From the NCBI GenBank assembly GCA_964614375.1, contig CAZTLI010000025.1, positions 1 to 22,976 of the forward strand: 22,976 nt of DNA, in the 5' to 3' direction. The DNA is from CAZTLI01 sp964614375. GTDB taxonomy: Bacteria; Chloroflexota; Anaerolineae; Aggregatilineales; Phototrophicaceae. The translations under genes were made by a program, and so were the position numbers. Positions within the stretch are counted from its first letter, which is position 1; the number at the start of each line of letters is the position of its first letter. Under the pieces are notes generated by a model that saw only the letters and a program-made list of their open reading frames with translations, did no database searches and was not told where the DNA came from. This document shows, piece after piece, positions 13,959-21,670 of this stretch.

Positions 13959-16271
13959 ATGAGCGATAAATTACAGGCGTATTGTGTCAAATGTAAAACA
14001 AAACGGGACTTAAAAGACGCCGAGGCCGTCTATACACGAACAGGCGCGCCCGGCACGCGCGGCGAATGCCCGGTCTGTGGGACAACCCTGTTCCGTATGG
14101 GCGAGACCCACGCACACAAAAACGTCCCTAAACCCGAAAATGTAGCCAGACCGCGCCGCACTGACGACAAATCGCGCAAGCGCAGGGGCAAACTGGTTAT
14201 CGTTGAATCACCCGCCAAAGCGCGGAGTGTCGGGCGCATTCTTGGCAGTGAGTATACGGTCATGGCATCTAAAGGGCATGTCCGCGATTTACTCGTGACA
14301 CAACTCTCGGTTGATGTCGAGAATGACTTCGAGCCAAAATACCGCGTACCCAACGACAAACGTGATACAGTCAAAAACCTGAAAAGCGCGGTGGATGGTG
14401 CTGCATCGGTCTTTTTAGCAACCGACCCGGATCGCGAAGGAGAGGCCATCGCATGGCATCTCATCGCTGCTACGGATATGGATACCTCAAGAGCGCAGCG
14501 TGTGGTCTTCCACGAAATCACACGACCAGCAATCCAACACGCTTTTGAAGAACCGCGCGACATTAACATGAGTCTCGTTAATGCCCAGCAAGCCCGCCGT
14601 ATCCTGGACCGTTTAGTCGGCTATAACATCACCGAATTATTGTGGGATCGCGTCCGCAATCGGTTATCCGCAGGCCGTGTCCAGAGCATCGCCGTGCGGT
14701 TGGTCGTTGACCGTGAACGAGAGATCGAGGCCTTTGTCCCTGTCGAATATTGGACACTGGATGCCAAACTACAAAAACAGGCCGACAATGGCAAAAACGA
14801 GACGAAACCCTTCATCGCGCGCTTAGTCAAAATCCGGGATGAAGATGTGGCCTTCAATACAGAGGCGGATGTTCGCCCCCATCTCGATATTCTCGAACAA
14901 AGCCGTTATGCCGTGAGCGATGTCAAACGGGGCACGCGCCAGCGTAAACCCTCTGCGCCCTTCACCACCAGCACCTTGCAGCAGGAAGCCTCGCGTCGAT
15001 TAGGCTATACTGCCCGACGGACGATGCGCGTGGCACAGCAACTCTATGAAGGGATTGATCTGGATAAGGGCGATGCTGCGGGCCTGATTACCTATATGCG
15101 TACCGACAGTACCAATGTTTCCGAACAAGCCCAGTCCGAAGCCCGCGATTATGTGCTCAATCGTTTTGGCAAGGACTATGTACCCGATGCGCCGCCACAA
15201 TATAAGACCCGAGCCAAAGGCGCTCAGGAAGCACACGAGGCCATTCGTCCAACCGCTGTTTTGCGTGAACCCGATGCCCTAAAAGACAAACTCTCCCGCG
15301 ATCAATACCGCTTGTATAAGCTCATTTGGGAACGTTTTGTCGCCAGCCAGATGGAAAACGCCGTCTATAACACCATTCGTGTCGAAATTGTCGCCGGACA
15401 AACACAAAACGATAGGCCGTATCTGTTCCGCGTATCCGGCAGCACCATCAAATTTCCCGGCTTTTTGGCACTCTATGAAGAAACACGCGACGAAGACGCC
15501 GTTGCCGACGAAGATGAAGGGCGCATCTTGCCCGACCTCAGCGTGGATGAGGTGCTGGATTTGATTCAATTGCTGCCGCAACAACATTTCACACAGGCAC
15601 CACCACGCTATACCGAAGCCAGCCTCGTTCGCACATTGGAAGAATATGGCATTGGGCGTCCGAGCACGTATGCCCCAACGCTCGCAGTCATTCAAGACAG
15701 AAATTATGTCACCAAAGAAGAAAAACGGCTCATGCCAACTGAGACGGGCAAAATCGTCAACGACCTGTTGGTACAATTCTTCCCGAACATTCTGGACTAT
15801 CAGTTTACCGCCAACATGGAAGACAAACTCGACAACATTGCTGAAGGCACACAAGAATGGCGTCCCATGTTGTCGGAGTTTTATAGCCCATTTGAATCGC
15901 AGCTTGTCAATGCCCGCCAGCATATGCCCAAAATGCGGCAGGAAGAACTTATCGGGCGTAAATGTCCAACCTGTGGCGAAGGCGATTTGCTTATTCGATA
16001 TGGGCGATGGGGCAAATTTATCGGTTGTAGCAATTATCCAGAATGCCGCCATACCGAACAACATCTGGAATTAACAGGCGTAACCTGTCCAGAATGTGGT
16101 GCGGAGCACGGGGGCGAATTGGTGATGAAGAAAACCAAACGCGGACGCACCTTTTATGGTTGTTCACGCTGGCCGGAGTGTGAATACTCAACCTGGCGAT
16201 TGCCCAAAGGGGCGACGAAACAGTCTGATGAAGATGCAGAAGAGCCGATGCACGATTTATCAACGGGCTAG
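13959..16271 (+). CDS. topA: DNA topoisomerase I (type IA) with N-terminal zinc ribbon
   Basis: A 770-residue enzyme that relaxes negative supercoils. Residues 1-50 are an extra zinc-ribbon domain of the DUF5679 type, with AYCVKC (Cys9, Cys12) and GECPVCG (Cys37, Cys40). The Toprim domain begins at KLVIVESPAKARSVG (about residue 78) and includes ATDPDREGEAIAWHL. The catalytic Tyr379 lies in GLITYMRTDSTN, about 60 residues later than in E. coli, as the N-terminal addition predicts. IGRPSTYAPTL is the usual motif of the clamp. Two C-terminal zinc ribbons follow: CPTCGEGDLL with CSNYPEC from residue 669, and CPECGAEHGG with CSRWPEC from residue 710. A GAAGGA site precedes the ATG. Confidence 0.97.
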   Translation: MSDKLQAYCVKCKTKRDLKDAEAVYTRTGAPGTRGECPVCGTTLFRMGETHAHKNVPKPENVARPRRTDDKSRKRRGKLVIVESPAKARSVGRILGSEYTVMASKGHVRDLLVTQLSVDVENDFEPKYRVPNDKRDTVKNLKSAVDGAASVFLATDPDREGEAIAWHLIAATDMDTSRAQRVVFHEITRPAIQHAFEEPRDINMSLVNAQQARRILDRLVGYNITELLWDRVRNRLSAGRVQSIAVRLVVDREREIEAFVPVEYWTLDAKLQKQADNGKNETKPFIARLVKIRDEDVAFNTEADVRPHLDILEQSRYAVSDVKRGTRQRKPSAPFTTSTLQQEASRRLGYTARRTMRVAQQLYEGIDLDKGDAAGLITYMRTDSTNVSEQAQSEARDYVLNRFGKDYVPDAPPQYKTRAKGAQEAHEAIRPTAVLREPDALKDKLSRDQYRLYKLIWERFVASQMENAVYNTIRVEIVAGQTQNDRPYLFRVSGSTIKFPGFLALYEETRDEDAVADEDEGRILPDLSVDEVLDLIQLLPQQHFTQAPPRYTEASLVRTLEEYGIGRPSTYAPTLAVIQDRNYVTKEEKRLMPTETGKIVNDLLVQFFPNILDYQFTANMEDKLDNIAEGTQEWRPMLSEFYSPFESQLVNARQHMPKMRQEELIGRKCPTCGEGDLLIRYGRWGKFIGCSNYPECRHTEQHLELTGVTCPECGAEHGGELVMKKTKRGRTFYGCSRWPECEYSTWRLPKGATKQSDEDAEEPMHDLSTG

Positions 16272-16307
16272 GACTAATTTCACGTATAGCCTAATCACTT
16301 TAAAACG

Positions 16308-16335
16308 TTGCATCATGCTAGCTGTGCGTTATACT
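16308..16335 (+). promoter_or_regulatory. Possible promoter for the two-TM protein gene
   Basis: TTGCAT (16308-16313) and TATACT (16330-16335) are 16 bases apart; the -10 is good and the -35 poor. Transcription would start near 16342, directly in front of the perfect hairpin at 16344-16372. Confidence 0.4.
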
Positions 16336-16343
16336 GAGTACGA

Positions 16344-16377
16344 GATGGCACGTCTTAACTTGTCGTGCCATCGTATT
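16344..16377 (+). terminator. Perfect 9-bp hairpin after topA (terminator or leader hairpin)
   Basis: GATGGCACG (16344-16352) and CGTGCCATC (16364-16372) pair perfectly around an 11-base loop, followed by GTATTTTC. It lies 73 bases after the topA stop and 66 bases before the next ATG. It may terminate topA, or it may form a 5' hairpin on the next mRNA if the promoter just upstream is real. Confidence 0.55.
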
Positions 16378-16437
16378 TTCCATTACAATGAACGTGTTCT
16401 TTAACCGCACAAACCAGCCGAATGAAAGGCGACGTTT

Positions 16438-17865
16438 ATGCTTCAGCGGATACGTAACTATATTATTGACTCTTACAATGGCTTATACAAAATCGTCCTT
16501 GAGCCATCTATGCCCACCAAACAGACCATTATACTGCTTGTTCTGGGAATTTTCCTGGGGATGGTGTGGGCCTATGGCTGTTCGCCAACCGTTTATTATA
16601 ACGGCTCACCGCACCAGCTAAACCCAACCGCCCGTGAGCAGTGGGTCATCATGGCGGGGGCCGCAGCCCAACGCGGGTATTACGATGATACGGGTATCCG
16701 TGACTTACTACAACAAGTCGAAAATCCGTCCACAACTATTCAAAATGCCATCAACAGTGCCAGCAGTCCAACCGTTCAGCAAGATTTGCAGCAGATTTTG
16801 CCTCTTGCTGGCGAACTAACGGGCACGCCTGCACCCAGCAATCAAGGCTTTTTTGCCAGTTTGATGTCGTTCGTCCTCCCCATTGTGCTAGTGGTTGTGG
16901 TTACGCCAATTCTGGTTGTCGTATGGCGCTTGCTCATTTATCCCAACATCGTCGCGGGTGCGATACATCAAGTGCGAATGCGGCGCAATACCGAATATCG
17001 CGAACAACGGATGAAAGAAGCCGCAGACCGCCAACGCATTCAGAAAGCGCGTGAAGCCGAAAAAGCGATGGTGGCGGAAGTCGATGAAGAGCTTGGCGAA
17101 CCTGTCACGCAGAAAATGTCGATTTACACCAAAGGCCGCAACTACGACGACTCGTTCGCGATTGAAGATGCCAATGATATGTTCCTCGGTGAATTTGGCG
17201 CATCCATCGCCAAGTCAACCGATGATGGCGACCCCACAGCGATTGAAGTTTGGTTGTTCGATAAAGAAGATTTCACGCGCACACTGACCACAATCCTAAT
17301 GACACCTCACGCCTTTAATGACCCCGCAACTCGCGCCCAATTAGAGGTACGGGTTGAAAATCCAGCAACCGATCTGGTGCAAATACAGGCCGGCGGAAAG
17401 TTCAAAATGGAAACGGATAAAATTCGTGTTCAAGCGAATGTAACCGATTTGGCGTTCATAACCGATGGCTCTGCCCCACCCAACAGCGCGATTGAAAATT
17501 TAACGCTAGAACTATCAGCGTGGCAAAGAGACCCGGATGCCCCACCACCTCCGGGTGTGAGACCAATGACAACTGCGGCTCCGGGTGTGGCAGGATTCGG
17601 GTCACCACCGCCGGCTGCATCGCCACCACCACAACCATTGCAACCCCAACAAATGCAGCCCCTGACGCCGCCACCCTTACAACAACCGCCAGCATACGGC
17701 GGGCAACTACAGGCGCAGCCATTGCAACCACCTCCACCACCGCCAATGGGCACAGGATTGCAACCCTTAACCCCACCACCGCTGCAAATGCCGTCCGATG
17801 ATGACGATGATGACGATCCATTTGGTGGCACAGGGGATTTCACCCCGTTGTCACCTAATCGCTAG
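16438..17865 (+). CDS. Two-TM protein of unknown function with coiled coil, beta domain and Pro/Gln-rich tail
   Basis: A 475-residue protein I do not recognise. It has a TM helix at residues 30-47 and an extracytoplasmic segment of about 90 residues (TAREQWVIMAGAAAQRGYYDD, helical). A second TM region at residues 139-167 is followed by a charged Arg/Glu/Lys coiled coil (178-218). Next is a cytoplasmic beta-rich domain (225-360) that includes AIEVWLFDKEDF and several VENPAT/VQANVTDL strands. The tail (375-455) is almost all Pro, Gln, Leu and Ala, and ends with seven Asp and PFGGTGDF. The topology suggests a membrane scaffold with both termini inside. It follows topA, with its own possible promoter, and ends at a strong terminator shared with greA. 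AAAGG lies upstream of the ATG. Confidence 0.8.
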   Translation: MLQRIRNYIIDSYNGLYKIVLEPSMPTKQTIILLVLGIFLGMVWAYGCSPTVYYNGSPHQLNPTAREQWVIMAGAAAQRGYYDDTGIRDLLQQVENPSTTIQNAINSASSPTVQQDLQQILPLAGELTGTPAPSNQGFFASLMSFVLPIVLVVVVTPILVVVWRLLIYPNIVAGAIHQVRMRRNTEYREQRMKEAADRQRIQKAREAEKAMVAEVDEELGEPVTQKMSIYTKGRNYDDSFAIEDANDMFLGEFGASIAKSTDDGDPTAIEVWLFDKEDFTRTLTTILMTPHAFNDPATRAQLEVRVENPATDLVQIQAGGKFKMETDKIRVQANVTDLAFITDGSAPPNSAIENLTLELSAWQRDPDAPPPPGVRPMTTAAPGVAGFGSPPPAASPPPQPLQPQQMQPLTPPPLQQPPAYGGQLQAQPLQPPPPPPMGTGLQPLTPPPLQMPSDDDDDDDPFGGTGDFTPLSPNR

Positions 17866-17872
17866 AAACAAA

Positions 17873-17907
17873 CAACCCTGTCTCGTGTTTGACAGGGTTG
17901 ATTTTTT
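17873..17907. terminator. Bidirectional Rho-independent terminator
   Basis: CAACCCTGTC and GACAGGGTTG make a perfect 10-bp stem with an 8-base loop. A run of six T follows on the plus strand, and TTTGTTT follows on the minus strand. It serves the convergent two-TM protein gene and greA. Confidence 0.9.
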
Positions 17908-17934
17908 GCTTCGCTAGATATAACCGATGAACTC

Positions 17935-18411
17935 TCAGGTGATTTTGCGAATCTTGAACGTGACACTGCCACCCGGCGTTTCGACCTGCACTTTGTCGCC
18001 TTTTTTGCGCCCGATTAAGGCGGACCCAATCGGACTGCGCTGCGAGATTTTACCTTCGCGGGGATTGGCCTCGGCAGCGCCGACGATTTTATAGGTTTCA
18101 TCTTCGTCGCTGCCCTCTTCGCGGATCGTGACTTCGCTGCCTAGTCCCACCACGTCCGAAGCGCCGTCGTTGGAGATGATTTTGGCGCTCCGCAGCAGAT
18201 TTTCCAGATATTTGATGCGCCACTCGACAAAGGCTTGCTGTTCTTTGGCATCGTGATAATTGGCGTTTTCTTTCAGGTCGCCTTCGGCAACAGCCTCTTT
18301 TAACTTAATCGCCAATGCCGGGCGGCGCTCCTCGACCAGTTCCGTTAATTCACGGCGCAGGTCTTCGGCTCCTTCTTCAGTTAGATATACTTCATCAGGC
18401 GATTCAGTCAT
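17935..18411 (-). CDS. greA: Transcription elongation factor GreA
   Basis: A 158-residue factor that enters the RNA polymerase secondary channel and stimulates cleavage of backtracked RNA. The N-terminal coiled coil (about residues 8-78) begins YLTEEGAEDLRRELTEL and carries the tip acidic residues in EGDLKENANYHDAKEQQ, the catalytic part. The C-terminal FKBP-like domain includes VGAAEANPREGKISQRSPIG and ALIGRKKGDKVQVETPGG. Length is normal. AGAGG lies 6 bases before the ATG. It is the second gene of a minus-strand pair, 43 bases after the MBL gene. Confidence 0.97.
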   Translation of the reverse strand: MTESPDEVYLTEEGAEDLRRELTELVEERRPALAIKLKEAVAEGDLKENANYHDAKEQQAFVEWRIKYLENLLRSAKIISNDGASDVVGLGSEVTIREEGSDEDETYKIVGAAEANPREGKISQRSPIGSALIGRKKGDKVQVETPGGSVTFKIRKIT

Positions 18412-18454
18412 CGGACCCTCTCAGTAATTCAATTTTTCATCTTTACACAACTAT

Positions 18455-19297
18455 TTACGGCTGAAGCTGCATTTCTTGACGGCGCTGATTTGCCAGCGCA
18501 GCCACATTTTGCTGATGAAGCTGCTGAACCGCCCCGTTCAACAAGATGCGGCTCTTACCACAACTTTCGATGTCAATTTGCGCCAACGCTTCGTCGGGCG
18601 CTTCAGACATCAAGGCCTTATCAACTTCAGCCTTCAAACACAGCAAGTAATCAATATCCTCTTGAATCTTGCCTTCAACCTCACCCCGCAGCACAACTTC
18701 GCCGTGCCCTTGCACGATGTTTTCAAAGCCACTGTTGTGAAGACTCCGCAGCGATTGCAGGAATGATTCATAACTCCCATCAACAAAATAAGGCAGCGGC
18801 ATCAAGGTATCTGCCGCAAACAACACTTGATCTTCTTTTATCAGACACACAATTGAATCGGGACTATGACCGGGTGTGGACCAAAATTTGAGTGTTTTAT
18901 TACCGATATACATTGTGAGGCTGTCGTCAAAAACCATTGTCGGCAGCACCAGCTCGACATCACGCATTTCGATAGAGGCCGATTTTGTCCGTTCCAGACT
19001 ATCGCGCCCTCGAATGTCCAATAATTCTCGACAACGCACATGACTTACGACCTCGGCACCATCGAAAAAACAAGTGCCCGTGGTATGGTCGGCATGGAAA
19101 TGTGTATTCACGACATATTTGATTTTTGTGCCCAGACGCTCTTCAACAAACCGCTTGATTGCGCGGGTTTCATCGGGATAGAGGAGAGTATCAATCACCA
19201 CCGCCCCGGCTGTAGTAATCACCACACCTGCCGTAACCTGCACGTATTGGTCGCTGGTGAATATATAGATGTCGTCTGTGACACGTTCACGTTGCAT
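18455..19297 (-). CDS. MBL-fold metallo-hydrolase upstream of greA
   Basis: A 280-residue metallo-beta-lactamase-fold enzyme, different from the murJ-linked one. Metal ligands are His66, His68, Asp70 and His71 in NTHFHADHT, His143 in TPGHSPDS, Asp162 in FAADTLMP and His197 in QGHGEV, so a two-metal centre is expected. The pattern fits the broad group of quinoprotein relay system and glyoxalase II-like hydrolases; no signal peptide is seen, so it is cytoplasmic. The C-terminal 70 residues are helical and Gln-rich (QQLHQQNVAAL, RRQEMQLQP), with no known motif. A clear promoter lies 47 bases upstream, and greA follows after 43 bases, so the pair is likely co-transcribed. Substrate unknown. Confidence 0.87.
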   Translation of the reverse strand: MQRERVTDDIYIFTSDQYVQVTAGVVITTAGAVVIDTLLYPDETRAIKRFVEERLGTKIKYVVNTHFHADHTTGTCFFDGAEVVSHVRCRELLDIRGRDSLERTKSASIEMRDVELVLPTMVFDDSLTMYIGNKTLKFWSTPGHSPDSIVCLIKEDQVLFAADTLMPLPYFVDGSYESFLQSLRSLHNSGFENIVQGHGEVVLRGEVEGKIQEDIDYLLCLKAEVDKALMSEAPDEALAQIDIESCGKSRILLNGAVQQLHQQNVAALANQRRQEMQLQP

Positions 19298-19343
19298 AGA
19301 CAGCAGACAGTATTTAGCTCATCTTTACACAGGCAGTGTCGTC

Positions 19344-19372
19344 AGTATAGTCAGTCCACAAATTAAAATCAA
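19344..19372 (-). promoter_or_regulatory. Sigma-70-type promoter of the MBL-greA operon
   Basis: Read on the minus strand, TTGATT (19372-19367) and TATACT (19349-19344) are separated by 17 bases, each close to consensus. The predicted start near 19337 leaves a leader of about 40 bases before the ATG at 19297. Confidence 0.7.
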
Positions 19373-19409
19373 GTAGGGATAAAATACCAGACCACACCGG
19401 CGATTAAAG

Positions 19410-19418
19410 TGTTACAAT
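19410..19418 (+). promoter_or_regulatory. Extended -10 promoter for the solute-binding protein gene
   Basis: TGT followed by TACAAT forms an extended -10; no good -35 is seen. Transcription would start near 19425 and leave AAGGAGG (19444-19450) ten bases before the ATG. It is back to back with the MBL-greA promoter in the same 163-base gap. Confidence 0.5.
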
Positions 19419-19460
19419 CAGGTTTGAATAGCTCCCGATAGTGAAGGAGGCGCAATCCAT

Positions 19461-21620
19461 ATGTTTCGTCGCAACATGAATCGGCACTTATTACGTTCCT
19501 TTCTGCTCCTACCCATTGTGATATTGATATTTGGCATTTCAGGAGCACAAGATGCGGGTGTTTTCACCATCGGCATTCTCGGTGAAGAACACACTCCACT
19601 CAGTAATGGCGCACGTCTCGCTGTTCAACAGTTAAACAACGCTGGTGGCGTTGTCGGGGCAAACGGCGCCAGTTTCCGGCTCGAACTCCTGCATGTACCC
19701 CTCGCATCTGGCGAAAATCTGCCCGCTGCCGTCAGCGCTATTCAAAACGCTGGTGTAATTGCTGTCATCGGGCCAGAAACCACCGAAGACGCGCTGCGTG
19801 GGTTGGCTGTGCTGCAAAGCCTGAATGTGCCCGTGCTGACAACGGCAACAGGTGACACGATTATCGCATCGGATTCGTCCGGGCGCATCTTCCGCGTGCG
19901 TGCGCCAGATGCCGTCATGGGACGCGCATTGGCAGATTACATCATCAATGAATTGGGCGCGCGCCGCATTGTCACCGTCCAACTCGATATTAGCAGCACA
20001 GCGAATGTTGTGGGATTTTCCACCGCCGCATCCACCTTAGGCGCGCCGCCACAGGCATCCTACCTGCTGGATAACACCACCAACATCGCCGAAATCGCAA
20101 CCACCATCAGTCAAATTAACCCGCAGGTCGTGGTTGTTTTTGGGCCACCTACCGAAGCCGGACAACTCTATAGCAGTCTTCGCAGCAACAATTGGGGCGG
20201 TCAATTTGCCTATAACGACACACAGACCAACGAATTCCGCGCCAATGTCCCTTTCAGCGAACTCAGCGGCATCATCGGTGTGACAACCTGGTCACTCGGC
20301 TCAACCGACCCGGCAAGTAACGATTTCCTCAATGCCTATATTCGGACGTTTGGCTCACTACCCTCACCTGTTTCGGCAGCCAGCTACGATGCGGTCTACC
20401 TCATAGCCGAAGCCATTCGTCTGCCCGGCGAACTCACGGGCAATCTCAGCCAAATCAATAATGTGCAAGGCGCGCAGGGTTTGCTCCGTCCCGCACAACT
20501 GATTCGCGGCGAGATGAGCGACAACGTGATGGTAACGCAGTTAGGGGCTTTCGGCGCGCCCGAAGTCCGCGCACGGTATCTCGGTCCAAATCGCATTACC
20601 GATGAGGATGTCACTGTCGTCGTTGCCACGCCCACACCCCAACCCACAGCCACACCTGAAGGCGTTGTGCTCACCATTCAGAGCAGTGTTCAGAATGTGC
20701 GGAGTGGTCCCGGCCTTGAATACGACGTGCTGGGGCAGATGCAGCAGGGCGAACAGGCGCGCGTCATTGGGGCGACAGCCGATTTTAGCTGGGTGGTGAT
20801 TTCTTATCGGGGGCAAAATGGCTGGCTGGCAACCTATCTACTTGAGGTCTTTGGTGATCGCAGTTCAATACCCGTCGTTCAGATTCCGCCAACCCCCACA
20901 CCACCGCCAGCGACACTCACGCCAACCGCGCCGCCCTTCCCCGACATTGTGATTGTCAATGCGTCACCATCGCGCATCACCCGCGGCGTGCCATTTAACG
21001 CAATGGTCACCGTTCGCAATCAAGGGACGGTGGATGCAGGGCCATTTGCTGTCGCCGCAACCTTCCTGCCCGACAATGTCTACAATGGTGTCAATGTGCC
21101 GGGTCTAGCCGCAGGTCAACAGACCACTATCACGCTTACAGGCACACTCAATGGCGCGACAGGGCCGCAAGCAGTCGTCATCATCGCAGATTTGAACAGT
21201 CAGGTAGATGAAGGGCCAGCAGGCGAGGCCAACAACAATGGCTTCAGCTATAATTATATCCTTGACCGCTCTATCCTCAACGCCGGCACCCTCACATTCA
21301 ATCCCGGCGGTGTCTTAAATCTCGAAGGTGCGGGCACAGCCGATGTCATGTGGAACGCGGGCGGTACGGCACTCGATTTCGTTGCCCCGGTTCCGGCTGG
21401 ATCGGGCATGTTCATCCTGACAGGTCTCAACAGCATCGAGCAAGTTCATTACAACATGATTGACCCGGCGCTGGTTTCGGCGACATCGTTGAACGTCGCC
21501 CTGCTGCCGAACGCCTATATCGGCATTATCACTGCGGAAGGCAATCGCGGCGTTATCCATGTGGATAGTGTCGTTGCGGGTGGTCTCATCACCCTGACCT
21601 ATCGCGTGTATGCCCCATAA
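19461..21620 (+). CDS. Secreted solute-binding protein with SH3 and CARDB domains
   Basis: A 719-residue exported protein. A signal peptide (residues 1-29, LLRSFLLLPIVILIFGISGA-Q) is followed by a type I periplasmic-binding fold of the branched-chain amino acid receptor kind (about 32-385), with FTIGILGEEHTPLSNGARLAV, GVIAVIGPETTEDALRG and SAASYDAVYLIAEAI. A Thr/Pro linker leads to an SH3 domain (402-470; SVQNVRSGPGLEYDVLGQM, NGWLATYLLEV). A second Pro/Thr linker leads to a CARDB-like domain (494-600) and a final beta domain. There is no lipobox and no transporter gene next to it, so uptake is not its obvious role; it may sense or hold a ligand at the cell wall. A strong AAGGAGG site supports the ATG, and a clear terminator follows. 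Confidence 0.87.
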   Translation: MFRRNMNRHLLRSFLLLPIVILIFGISGAQDAGVFTIGILGEEHTPLSNGARLAVQQLNNAGGVVGANGASFRLELLHVPLASGENLPAAVSAIQNAGVIAVIGPETTEDALRGLAVLQSLNVPVLTTATGDTIIASDSSGRIFRVRAPDAVMGRALADYIINELGARRIVTVQLDISSTANVVGFSTAASTLGAPPQASYLLDNTTNIAEIATTISQINPQVVVVFGPPTEAGQLYSSLRSNNWGGQFAYNDTQTNEFRANVPFSELSGIIGVTTWSLGSTDPASNDFLNAYIRTFGSLPSPVSAASYDAVYLIAEAIRLPGELTGNLSQINNVQGAQGLLRPAQLIRGEMSDNVMVTQLGAFGAPEVRARYLGPNRITDEDVTVVVATPTPQPTATPEGVVLTIQSSVQNVRSGPGLEYDVLGQMQQGEQARVIGATADFSWVVISYRGQNGWLATYLLEVFGDRSSIPVVQIPPTPTPPPATLTPTAPPFPDIVIVNASPSRITRGVPFNAMVTVRNQGTVDAGPFAVAATFLPDNVYNGVNVPGLAAGQQTTITLTGTLNGATGPQAVVIIADLNSQVDEGPAGEANNNGFSYNYILDRSILNAGTLTFNPGGVLNLEGAGTADVMWNAGGTALDFVAPVPAGSGMFILTGLNSIEQVHYNMIDPALVSATSLNVALLPNAYIGIITAEGNRGVIHVDSVVAGGLITLTYRVYAP

Positions 21621-21635
21621 ACCAGCATAACGATG

Positions 21636-21668
21636 ACGGGCTGCCCATGGTTGGACAGCCCGTTTTTT
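21636..21668 (+). terminator. Rho-independent terminator of the solute-binding protein gene
   Basis: ACGGGCTG (21636-21643) and CAGCCCGT (21656-21663) form an 8-bp stem, followed by six T. It sits between the convergent solute-binding and M23 genes. The minus strand lacks a T-tract here, so it serves mainly the plus strand. Confidence 0.85.
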
Positions 21669-21670
21669 GT

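Noticed and set aside
15279..16064. A 261-codon open frame antisense to topA
   Set aside because: It lies wholly within well-conserved topA codons, including the clamp motif; its translation shows no domain, and long antisense frames are expected from this codon bias.
17430..17843. Gly/Cys-rich minus-strand frame
   Set aside because: Reverse reading of the Pro/Gln-rich tail of the two-TM protein; low complexity explains the long frame.
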